NCBI GenBank assembly: GCA_031119395.1
Contig: JAVHYA010000049.1
Span: forward strand, 1 to 36,336
DNA from: Pseudomonadota bacterium
Lineage (GTDB): Bacteria > Pseudomonadota > Gammaproteobacteria > Burkholderiales > Burkholderiaceae_C
Direction: 5' to 3'
Length of the DNA: 36,336 nucleotides
Shown here: positions 17,727 through 26,427 of the stretch, piece after piece
How the letters are laid out: each line of letters starts with the position of its first letter
How positions within the stretch are numbered: the stretch's first letter is position 1
The notes under the pieces: model-generated
Seen by the model: the letters and a program-made list of their open reading frames with translations, nothing else
Told to the model about the DNA's origin: nothing
Databases searched by the model: none
Position numbers and translations under genes: made by a program

Positions 17727-19202
17727 CTACTGCTCTTCGCTCCATGCGAAGCCGTCGCGCGCGATCATGGCGCTCGACGCACTCGGGCCCCAGGTGCCGG
17801 CCGCATAGGGGCGCGGCGCGCCGTCGCTCTGCCAGCTGTCGATCAGCGGCTCCACCCAGCGCCAGGCCTCTTCCTGCTCGTCGGCCCGCACGAACAGGTT
17901 CAGCCGGCCGTCGATCACGTCGAGCAGCAGGCGCTCGTAGGCGCCCACGCGCTCGGTGCCGAAGCGCTTGTCGAAATCCAGGTCCAGCTGCACCGGCGCC
18001 AGCGGCAGCATGCCCGCGCGCACGCCGCCTTTCGTGCTCAGGCGCTGGTCCTGCGCCTGGGCCAGCAGGTGCAGTTCCAGGCCGTCCTTGGGCTGCAGGT
18101 TGATCACCAGCTTGTTCGCGACGCCGGTGGGCGTGCGGAAGATGGCGTGCGGCGTGGCGCGGAAGTTGATCTCGATGCGCGCATCGCGCGAGGCCAGGCG
18201 CTTGCCGGTGCGGATGTAGATCGGCACGCCGGCCCAGCGCCAGTTCTCGATCTCGGTGCGCAGCGCGACGAAGGTCTCCGTGCGGCTGGCCGGGTCGACA
18301 CCCGGCTCCTCGCGGTAGCCGGGCACGCGCTCGCCATAGGCCGTGCCGGCCACGTACTGGCCGCGCACCGCGTGCAGGCCGAGCGTCTCCGGCGTCCAGC
18401 GCGCGAGCGAACGCAGCACCTTGAGCTTCTCGTCGCGGATGGCGTCGGCGTGGGCATTGATGGGCGGCTCCATCGCGATCGCGCACAGCACCTGCAGCGC
18501 GTGGTTCTGGACCATGTCGCGCAGGGCGCCGGTCTGGTCGTAGAAGCCCCCGCGCTTCTCCACGCCCACCTCCTCGGCGATGGTGATCTGGATGTTGGCG
18601 ATGTGCTCGCGGCGCCAGATGGGCTCGAAGAGCGCATTGCCGAAGCGCATCGCGAACAGGTTCTGCACCGAGGGCTTGCCCAGGTAGTGGTCGATGCGGA
18701 AGATCTGGTTCTCGTGCAGCACCTTGCCCACCGCGGCGTTGATCGCGCGGTTGGAGGCGAGGTCGTGGCCCAGCGGCTTCTCGAGCACCACGCGGGTGCT
18801 CGGGCCGTTCAGGCCTGCGGCGGCGATCTGCTCGACCGTCTGCGTGAACAGCGCCGGTGCCGTCGCCACGTACATGACCACCGTGTCGGCATTGCGCGAC
18901 TTGAGCATGTCGGCCAGGCGCGCATAGTCGGCCGGCTTGGACAGGTCCAGCCGCAGGTAGTGCAGCATCGACGCGAACTGGGCGAACTCCTCCTCGCTGG
19001 GCCGCTTGGCCCCCTCGACCGCCTTGAAGCGCGACGCGATGAGGTCGCGGTACTGGTCATCGGAGAGGTCGTCGCGCGCCACGCCGATGATGCGGCCGCC
19101 CTCGGGCAGGCTGCCATGGCGGAAGGCCTGGAACAGCGCGGGCATCAGCTTGCGCCACGCGAGGTCGCCGGTGCCGCCGAACAGAACAAGATCGAAACTC
19201 AT
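17727..19202 (-). CDS. zwf: Glucose-6-phosphate 1-dehydrogenase
   Basis: A 491-residue enzyme oxidising glucose 6-phosphate to 6-phosphogluconolactone with NAD(P)+, the entry to the pentose-phosphate and Entner-Doudoroff routes. The dinucleotide-binding start FGGTGDLAWRKL (9-19) replaces the usual GASGDLAxRKL. EKPLG (141-145), the active-site signature RIDHYLGK (169-176) and IRTGKRL are all present. Length is normal. It is divergent from the AfuABC/FbpABC-type importer with 157 bases between, so the two may share control. Confidence 0.97.
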   Translation of the reverse strand: MSFDLVLFGGTGDLAWRKLMPALFQAFRHGSLPEGGRIIGVARDDLSDDQYRDLIASRFKAVEGAKRPSEEEFAQFASMLHYLRLDLSKPADYARLADMLKSRNADTVVMYVATAPALFTQTVEQIAAAGLNGPSTRVVLEKPLGHDLASNRAINAAVGKVLHENQIFRIDHYLGKPSVQNLFAMRFGNALFEPIWRREHIANIQITIAEEVGVEKRGGFYDQTGALRDMVQNHALQVLCAIAMEPPINAHADAIRDEKLKVLRSLARWTPETLGLHAVRGQYVAGTAYGERVPGYREEPGVDPASRTETFVALRTEIENWRWAGVPIYIRTGKRLASRDARIEINFRATPHAIFRTPTGVANKLVINLQPKDGLELHLLAQAQDQRLSTKGGVRAGMLPLAPVQLDLDFDKRFGTERVGAYERLLLDVIDGRLNLFVRADEQEEAWRWVEPLIDSWQSDGAPRPYAAGTWGPSASSAMIARDGFAWSEEQ

Positions 19203-19312
19203 GAAGCCTGGGTCCGTGAAAAGGTGCCGTCGAAAGCCGGATCGATGCCGTGCAACTCTAATGGTAGTTCCACGGATGACCGATACCGGTTTGCGCGGCT
19301 AAGCTACGCGCC

Positions 19313-19338
19313 GGCCCGCCGGGCCATTTTTTATTTTT
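19313..19338 (+). terminator. Terminator-like hairpin in the leader of the AfuA/FbpA-type gene
   Basis: GGCCC-GCC-GGGCC (extendable by one G-C pair) followed by ATTTTTTATTTTT. It ends 21 bases before the binding-protein ATG, and no plus-strand gene ends nearby. It is therefore a candidate attenuator of the importer operon. GAGTACTC, an 8-bp palindrome, lies between it and the ATG (19351-19358). Confidence 0.55.
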
Positions 19339-19359
19339 CCAGCAGGGTGTGAGTACTCC

Positions 19360-20379
19360 ATGAAAAAGCGTTTCAAGATCCTGGCCGCCGGTGCGGCGCT
19401 CGCCGCGGCCTTCGGTGCCTCGGCCCAGCAGGTCAACGTCATCTGCTCGGTGCAGGCCGACTGGTGCAACATGATCGCCACGGTCTACGCGCGCACCACG
19501 GGTGTCAAGATCAACCTGGCGCTCAAGGGCTCGGGCGAGGCGCTGGCCCAGCTCATCGCGGAGAAGGACAACCCCAAGACCGACGTCTGGTTCGGCGGTA
19601 CGGGCGATCCGCACCTGCAGGCCGCTGAACAAGGTCTCACGCTCGAGTACAAGTCGCCCTCGCTGCCGCAGCTGTACCCCTGGGCGCAGCAGCAGGCCGA
19701 GCAGTCGGGCTTCAAGACCGTGGGCATCTATTCGGGCCCGCTGGGCTTCGGCTACAACACCGAACTGCTCGCCAAGAAGAAGCTGCCCGTGCCGCGCAGC
19801 TGGGCCGACCTGCTCAAGCCCGAGTACAAGGGCGACATCCAGGTCGCCAACCCCGCCTCGAGCGGCACCGCCTACACCATGATCGCCACCCTGGTGCAGC
19901 TCATGGGCGAGGACAAGGCCTTCGACTACCTCAAGGCGCTGCACAAGAACGTGGGCCAGTACACGCGCTCGGGCACCGGCCCCATCAAGGCGGTGGCGCG
20001 CGGTGAGACCGCCGTGTCGATCAGCTTCGTGCACGATGCACCGCAGGAGAAGATGCAGGGTTTCCCGATCGAGACCGTCACGCCCTCGGAAGGCACGGGC
20101 GCCGAGATCGGCTCCATGAGCATCATCAAGGGTGCACGCAACCTCGACCAGGCCAAGAAGTTCTACGAATGGGCACTGACACCCGCCGCACAGGCCTTCG
20201 GCGCCGCGGCCAAGCAGTACCAGCTGCCGTCGAACAAGGCCACGGTGGTCGACCCCAACGTGCCCGACTTCAAGAAGATCAAGCTGATCAACTACGACTA
20301 CAAGAAGTACGGCGCGAGTGCCGAGCGCCGCCGCCTGATCGCCCGCTGGGAAAAAGAGGTCAACTCGATCCCGCGCTGA
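19360..20379 (+). CDS. AfuA/FbpA-family periplasmic binding protein
   Basis: A 339-residue binding protein of the Fe3+/hexose-phosphate/phosphonate SBP group. The signal peptide MKKRFKILAAGAALAAAFGA is followed by SA|QQ. Sequence blocks are VWFGGTGDPHLQAA, NPASSGTAYT (163-172) and VSISFVHDAPQEK. No Tyr-Tyr pair occurs where FbpA proteins hold iron. H225-D226 and E244 (TPSEGT) lie at positions like those I recall for sugar-phosphate contacts in AfuA; this is from memory. Neighbours are a fused permease, an ATPase, zwf, tal, pgi and a HAD phosphatase, which favours a sugar phosphate ligand. Iron or 2-aminoethylphosphonate remain possible. Confidence 0.85.
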   Translation: MKKRFKILAAGAALAAAFGASAQQVNVICSVQADWCNMIATVYARTTGVKINLALKGSGEALAQLIAEKDNPKTDVWFGGTGDPHLQAAEQGLTLEYKSPSLPQLYPWAQQQAEQSGFKTVGIYSGPLGFGYNTELLAKKKLPVPRSWADLLKPEYKGDIQVANPASSGTAYTMIATLVQLMGEDKAFDYLKALHKNVGQYTRSGTGPIKAVARGETAVSISFVHDAPQEKMQGFPIETVTPSEGTGAEIGSMSIIKGARNLDQAKKFYEWALTPAAQAFGAAAKQYQLPSNKATVVDPNVPDFKKIKLINYDYKKYGASAERRRLIARWEKEVNSIPR

Positions 20380-20461
20380 TGGCGCCAGCTCACCCCCGCT
20401 TCCGTCGATGGGGTGATGCCGCGGCCGGCATCCGGCCGGCGGCTTTCCGGAGTCGTCATCC

Positions 20462-22663
20462 ATGACACGCAAACCCAACGGCGCGGTGTGGTCCTGCATC
20501 GCCGCCGGCTTTCTCGCTTACCTGCTGCTGCCCTGGTATGCCATCCAGGACACGAGCTGGTACCAGGCGCTGCCGCAGGTCTTCAACGAAGGCGATGCGG
20601 CCAATGGCCTGCTGCAGGCGCTGCGCCAGGGCCGGCCCTGGCTCTTCGTCGGCCTCGCGGGGCTGGTGCTCTGCACCTTCGGCGCGCTGCTGCGGCCGGG
20701 GCGCGGCCAGGGCCGTTGGCTGCTGGCCGGCGGCCTCGTCGGCGCCCTGGGCCTGGCCGTCGCCGGCTTCACCATCGGCGCGCGCGGCTGGAGCGTGGCC
20801 GCGCTCAACACGGCCTTCGGCGAGCTGTCGGTCAACCAGTTCGGCATCGGCGCCGGCGGCTTCGTCGCGCTCGCCGCGCTGATCCTGCTGGCCGCCTTCG
20901 GGCTCGCGCGCCTGGGCTTCTTCCGCGGCGACCTGTTCGTGTCGGGGGCGGTCATCGGCTGCGCGGTGCTGATGCTGCTGTTCATCGCCTACCCGGTGAG
21001 CAAGGCGCTGGCCGGCGCCTTCTTCAACGAGGACGGGCAGTGGTCGATCGGCGCCTTCATGGACCGCATCTTCACCGCGCGCATCTGGGGCGTGGGCTGC
21101 GTCACCGGTGGCGCCGCCTGCGGCGTGGCCTGGAACACCCTGGTTCTGGCCCTGCTCACGGCCGCAGGCACCACCTTCCTCGGCACGCTGATGGCGCTCA
21201 TGGCCGAGCGCGGCAGCAAGCGCTGGCAGGGGCCGTTGCGCGTGATCGCGCTGCTGCCCATCATCACGCCGCCCTTCGTGGTGGGCCTGGGCCTGATCCT
21301 GCTCTTCGGTCGCGCCGGCGTGGTCAACCAGGCCCTGGAGGCGTGGTTCGGCCTGCCGCCCACGCGCTGGTTCTACGGCCTGCCGGGCATTCTCACGGCG
21401 CAGCTCTTCGCCTTCACGCCCATCGCCTTCATGATCATGCGCGGCGTGGTGCAGGGCATCGCACCCAGCCTGGAAGAGGCGGCGCAGATGCTGCGCGCCG
21501 ACCGGCGCCGCGCCTTCTTCACCGTCACGCTGCCGCTGCTCAAGCCGGGCCTGGCCAATGCCTTCCTGGTGGGTTTCATCGAGAGCATCGCGGACTTCGG
21601 CAATCCCGTGGTGGTGGGCGGCCAGTACTCGGTGCTGTCGACCGACATCTTCTTCGCCATCGTCGGCGCGCAGTACGACCAGGGCCGCGCCGCGTCGCTG
21701 GCCTGGGTGCTGACGCTGTTCGCGCTGGCCGTGTTCGCGCTGCAGCGCGGCGTGCTGGGCAAGCAGAACTACACCACCGTGAGCGGCAAGGGCGATGCCG
21801 GCATTCCCATGCCGCTGCCCGACGGCGTGCGCCGGACCATCTACGCGATCGCCTTCCCGTGGATCCTGTTCACGGTGGTCGTGTACCTGTTCGCCTTCGC
21901 GGGCGGCTTCGTGCAGACCTGGGGCCGCGACTACACCTTCACGCTCAACCACTTCAGGACGGCCTTCTCGCTGGAGTGGGGCCAGTTCGGGCTGGTGTGG
22001 GCCGGCACGGCATGGAACTCGCTGTGGACCACGCTCAAGCTGGCGGGCATCTCGGCGCCCATCACCGCGGCCATCGGCCTGCTCATCGCCTGGCTGCTGG
22101 CGCGCAACGAGTTCAAGGGGCAGGGCGCCTTCGAGTTCGCGGCGCTGCTCGCCTTCGCCATTCCCGGCACCGTGCTGGGCGTGAGCTACATCCTGGCCTT
22201 CAACGTGCCGCCCCTGGAACTCACGGGCACCGGGCTGATCATCATCCTGTGCTTCATGTTCCGCAACCTGCCGGTGGGCGTGCGTGCCGGCACTGCGGCC
22301 TTCAAGCAGCTCGACCGTTCGCTGGACGAGGCCTCGCTGATGCTGCGCGCCTCCACGGCGCAGACGCTCTTCAAGGTCGTGCTGCCGCTGCTCAAGCCCG
22401 CCCTGGTGGCCGCGCTGGTCTACAGCTTCGTTCGCGCCATGACCACCGTCAGCGCGGTGATCTTCCTCGTCACGGCCGAGAACGAACTGGCCACCACCTA
22501 CATCATCGGCCGCGTGGGCAACGGCGACTACGGCGTCGCACTGGCCTACTGCACCGTGCTGATCGTCCTCATGTCCGCCGCCATCGCGCTGATCCAGCTG
22601 CTGGTGGGCGAGCGCAAGCTGGGGCGGCGCAAGGTCAACGCGCCGCCCGTGGCCGCGCATTGA
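20462..22663 (+). CDS. AfuB/FbpB-type fused double permease
   Basis: A 733-residue inner-membrane protein holding two binding-protein-dependent permease domains in tandem. Each has its own ATPase-contact loop: PSLEEAAQMLRADRRRAFF (about residues 335-353) and RSLDEASLMLRASTAQTLF (about 619-637). Extra N-terminal helices occupy the first 190 residues. This fused arrangement matches FbpB and AfuB proteins. ATG 20462 has CCGGAG about 10 bases upstream. A long inverted repeat starts 5 bases after the stop, separating it from its ATPase gene. Confidence 0.92.
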   Translation: MTRKPNGAVWSCIAAGFLAYLLLPWYAIQDTSWYQALPQVFNEGDAANGLLQALRQGRPWLFVGLAGLVLCTFGALLRPGRGQGRWLLAGGLVGALGLAVAGFTIGARGWSVAALNTAFGELSVNQFGIGAGGFVALAALILLAAFGLARLGFFRGDLFVSGAVIGCAVLMLLFIAYPVSKALAGAFFNEDGQWSIGAFMDRIFTARIWGVGCVTGGAACGVAWNTLVLALLTAAGTTFLGTLMALMAERGSKRWQGPLRVIALLPIITPPFVVGLGLILLFGRAGVVNQALEAWFGLPPTRWFYGLPGILTAQLFAFTPIAFMIMRGVVQGIAPSLEEAAQMLRADRRRAFFTVTLPLLKPGLANAFLVGFIESIADFGNPVVVGGQYSVLSTDIFFAIVGAQYDQGRAASLAWVLTLFALAVFALQRGVLGKQNYTTVSGKGDAGIPMPLPDGVRRTIYAIAFPWILFTVVVYLFAFAGGFVQTWGRDYTFTLNHFRTAFSLEWGQFGLVWAGTAWNSLWTTLKLAGISAPITAAIGLLIAWLLARNEFKGQGAFEFAALLAFAIPGTVLGVSYILAFNVPPLELTGTGLIIILCFMFRNLPVGVRAGTAAFKQLDRSLDEASLMLRASTAQTLFKVVLPLLKPALVAALVYSFVRAMTTVSAVIFLVTAENELATTYIIGRVGNGDYGVALAYCTVLIVLMSAAIALIQLLVGERKLGRRKVNAPPVAAH

Positions 22664-22667
22664 GAGA

Positions 22668-22792
22668 CGGACATCCGTACGCGAAGCACGCGAGAGTTGC
22701 GCGAAGGACGCGAAGGAAATCCATGAGCAGTTTCTTTGTTTTCCTTTCGCGTCCTTTGCGAAAGCATTGCGCCCTTCGCGTACGGGTGTCCG
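22668..22792. repeat. 125-bp imperfect inverted repeat inside the importer operon
   Basis: The outer arms CGGACATCCGTACGCGAAG (22668-22686) and CTTCGCGTACGGGTGTCCG (22774-22792) pair at 18 of 19 positions. The inner arms also pair, with small bulges: GCGCGAAGGACGCGAAGGAAA against TTTTCCTTTCGCGTCCTTTGC. The whole spacer could fold as one long RNA hairpin. It looks like a non-coding MITE/REP-type element rich in GCGAAGGACGCGAAGG words. It carries no gene. Confidence 0.8.
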
Positions 22793-22809
22793 ATTTGGAG
22801 TTCTGACCC

Positions 22810-23850
<1,041 letters not shown>

Positions 23851-23898
23851 GGTCCTGAACGAAATCGGGCGCCAGCGCCCGCGGGACGGGCGCAGGCA

Positions 23899-23915
23899 GC
23901 TATGGTTTCGATAGC
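23899..23915. repeat. Dispersed 17-bp palindrome, copy 3 (intergenic)
   Basis: GCTAT-GGTTTCG-ATAGC, preceded by a small CGCCC/GGGCG hairpin (about 23875-23892). It sits in the 104-base gap between the importer ATPase and the HAD gene. Confidence 0.6.
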
Positions 23916-23954
23916 GCCCCGGCCTTGTGCGGGGTGCGTGGACAATCGTCGTCC

Positions 23955-24584
23955 ATGAATGTGGTGTTCGATCTCGGAGCCGTGCTGATCGGCTGGGAGC
24001 CCGCGCGGCTGGTGCAGGCCCACTTTCCACGGCAGGCCGCCGACCAAGCGGCCGCTGCGGCGCTGGCCCGGGCGTTCTTTCACCACGAGGACTGGCTGGC
24101 CTTCGACTGCGGCATCCGCAGCGTGGACGAGGTGGTGTCGCGCCATGCGGCGCGCCTGGGTCTGCCCGTGGAGGCGGTGCATGGGCTGGTCGCACCGCTG
24201 GGCGAGCGGCTGGAGCCCATCGCCGAGAACATCGCGCTCCTTCGCGGCCTGCGCGAGCGGCGTGATGCGGGCGAGCCGCTGCGGCTGTTCTACCTGTCGA
24301 ACATGCCCCAGCCCTACGCGCGGGCGCTCGAGCGGCGCTTCGAGTTCTTCCGCTGGTTCGACGGCGGCATCTTCTCGGGCGACGTCAAGCGCGTGAAGCC
24401 GCACGAGGAGATCTTCAACCTGCTGGCCTTTCGCCACTCGCTGGTGCCGGCGCAGACGCTCTTCATCGACGATTCGGTGCCCAACGTCGAAACGGCCCGT
24501 GCGCTGGGCTGGCAGGCGCTCCATTGCGCCAACCCGCTCGCCCTCGGGCCGCAGCTGCTGCGCCAGCTCGGCATGGCAGCCTGA
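23955..24584 (+). CDS. HAD-superfamily phosphatase, YihX-like
   Basis: A 209-residue HAD subfamily IA hydrolase. Motif I is FDLGAVLI (D6; second motif residue Gly, as in YihX FDLGNVI), motif II LSN (S115), motif III Lys in RVKPHE (K148), motif IV FIDDSV (D172-D173). A four-helix cap is expected at residues 15-85. YihX is an alpha-glucose-1-phosphate phosphatase; a sugar-phosphate role would fit the neighbours but is inference. ATG 23955 is chosen for MNVVFDLG; no Shine-Dalgarno is visible. It converges on the lipocalin gene with 14 bases between. Confidence 0.85.
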   Translation: MNVVFDLGAVLIGWEPARLVQAHFPRQAADQAAAAALARAFFHHEDWLAFDCGIRSVDEVVSRHAARLGLPVEAVHGLVAPLGERLEPIAENIALLRGLRERRDAGEPLRLFYLSNMPQPYARALERRFEFFRWFDGGIFSGDVKRVKPHEEIFNLLAFRHSLVPAQTLFIDDSVPNVETARALGWQALHCANPLALGPQLLRQLGMAA

Positions 24585-24598
24585 CGGGGCCGCCGCGG

Positions 24599-25267
24599 TC
24601 AGGCGCCCGGCAGCGGTGTGCTGCGCACCACCCTGTCGACGTCGAAGCCCAGGGTGCGGGCGTACTCCAGCTCGGCCTGCAGCGTCGCTTCGTCCAGATG
24701 CGGCACGCGCGACAGCACCCACAGGTATTCGCGATCGGGCGTGCCCACCAGCGCCACCTGGTACTCGCGGTCGAGCTTGAGGATCCAGTAGTCACCCCAC
24801 ACCAGAGGCAGCCAGCCCAGCCAGTCGGGCACGAAGCGCACTTCCAGCCGGCCGGCGCCGGGGAGGCCGGCCACGGGGACGGTGCGGGCGCGGCCCACGG
24901 CCTCGTCGATGCGCCCATCCTCGAGCACGCAGCGGTTGCGGACCTCGATCGTGCCGTCGGGCAACGGCGTGTATTCCGCGGTCACGTGGCCGGCGCACTG
25001 CTTCTCGAAGCGGTTCGGCAGGCGCGCCTGCTCGTGCCACAAACCCGAATAGCGTTTCAGGTCGACCGGCGCCACCACCTGCAGCGGTGCGCGCATCAGC
25101 GGGGCGCCGTCGGCCGGACCGGCCGGGCGGGCACGCGCCTTCGTGCTGTGCAGCGCGAACAGCACCGCGGCGCTGCCCAGGCAGAAGCCGAGGGCGAGCC
25201 TGCCAATGCGCTGGCTGGTGGCGACGTCGTCGAACACCTGGGGCGGGGGCGGCGGGCGATGGGGCAT
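24599..25267 (-). CDS. Lipocalin family protein (Blc-like) with membrane anchor
   Basis: A 222-residue protein with a bacterial lipocalin domain from about residue 70. The GxW-type block is RYSGLWHEQARLPNRFEKQC, and the later strand block GDYWILKLDREYQVALVGTP with YLWVLSR is characteristic of Blc/apolipoprotein-D relatives. Blc binds fatty acids or lysophospholipids. The N-terminus holds one hydrophobic helix (about 23-40) but no acceptable lipobox around its Cys (LGFC), so it may be anchored by the helix rather than by lipid. The first residues are Pro-rich. Confidence 0.85.
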   Translation of the reverse strand: MPHRPPPPPQVFDDVATSQRIGRLALGFCLGSAAVLFALHSTKARARPAGPADGAPLMRAPLQVVAPVDLKRYSGLWHEQARLPNRFEKQCAGHVTAEYTPLPDGTIEVRNRCVLEDGRIDEAVGRARTVPVAGLPGAGRLEVRFVPDWLGWLPLVWGDYWILKLDREYQVALVGTPDREYLWVLSRVPHLDEATLQAELEYARTLGFDVDRVVRSTPLPGA

Positions 25268-25451
25268 GGCGGAACTCCGGCGAAAAATATCGAGTCCAGC
25301 TTAGGCAACGCCTTGCCCGCCGCGTGTCAGTCGGGGGCTCCTGCGCCCGTGCGCGGCGGCCCCAACGGGCGGCCGTGACCGACACCGGATCGCATCGGCC
25401 GCGCGCAAGAATGTACGAACGCTCGTCCAACCCGCACAGGATAATGATTCG

Positions 25452-26402
25452 ATGAACCAACTCGACGCCCTCCGCCAATGGACCACCGTGGTGGCCGACA
25501 CCGGTGATTTCCGCCAGCTGGCGCAATTCAAGCCGCAGGACGCGACGACCAACCCTTCGCTCATCCTCAAGGCCGTGCAGAAGTCCGACTACCGGCCGCT
25601 GCTCGACGAAACCATCGCGAAACACAAGGGCCAGCCGCTGGACGACGTGATGGACCACCTCCTGGTGCGCTTCGGCACCGAGATCCTCACGCACATCCCC
25701 GGCCGCGTCTCCACCGAGGTCGATGCCCGCCTGAGCTTCGACACCGCCGCCACCATCGCCCGGGCCGAGCGCATCGTCGCGCTGTACCGCGAGCAAGGCA
25801 TCGACACCAGCCAGCGCCTGCTCATCAAGATCGCCTCCACCTGGGAAGGCATCCAGGCCGCCAAGGCGCTGGAGAAGAAGGGCATCCACTGCAACCTGAC
25901 GCTGCTGTTCTCCTTCTGCCAGGCCGTGGCCTGCGGCGACGCCGGCGTCAAGCTGATCTCGCCCTTCGTCGGCCGCATCTACGACTGGTACAAGAAGAGC
26001 GCCGGCAGCGGCTGGGACGAGGCGGCCAACGCCGGCGCCAACGACCCGGGCGTGAAGTCGGTGCGCCAGATCTTCGACTACTACAAGAAGCACGGCATCG
26101 CCACCGAGGTGATGGGCGCGAGCTTCCGCAACGTGGGCCAGATCACCGCGCTGGCCGGCAGCGACCTGCTGACCATCAGCCCCGAACTGCTGGGCGAGCT
26201 GGCCAAGTCCGACGCGCCGATCACCCAGGCGCTGGACGCGGCCGCGGCGAAGAAGCTGGACCTGCCCAAGGTCAGCTTCGACGAGCCGGCCTTCCGTTTC
26301 GCCCTGAACGAGGACGCGATGGCCACCGAGAAGCTGGCCGAGGGCATCCGCGCCTTCGCAGCCGACGCCATCAAGCTCGAGAAGCTGATCCAGGCCGTTT
26401 GA
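25452..26402 (+). CDS. tal: Transaldolase
   Basis: A 316-residue TalB-type transaldolase moving dihydroxyacetone units between sedoheptulose 7-phosphate and glyceraldehyde 3-phosphate. D17 (VVADTGDF), the ATTNPSL block (31-37) and the Schiff-base lysine K126 in [12 protein letters not shown] are present, as are [12 protein letters not shown] and [15 protein letters not shown] 25452 follows AGGA. It is 25 bases upstream of pgi, so the two are probably cotranscribed. Confidence 0.97.
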   Translation: MNQLDALRQWTTVVADTGDFRQLAQFKPQDATTNPSLILKAVQKSDYRPLLDETIAKHKGQPLDDVMDHLLVRFGTEILTHIPGRVSTEVDARLSFDTAATIARAERIVALYREQGIDTSQRLLIKIASTWEGIQAAKALEKKGIHCNLTLLFSFCQAVACGDAGVKLISPFVGRIYDWYKKSAGSGWDEAANAGANDPGVKSVRQIFDYYKKHGIATEVMGASFRNVGQITALAGSDLLTISPELLGELAKSDAPITQALDAAAAKKLDLPKVSFDEPAFRFALNEDAMATEKLAEGIRAFAADAIKLEKLIQAV

Positions 26403-26427
26403 TGCCGACCCCCGAGGGAGATGACCG

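Noticed and set aside
22664-22809. A small coding gene in the spacer between permease and ATPase
   Set aside because: The spacer is an inverted repeat, and the frames across it come from read-through of neighbouring shadow frames.
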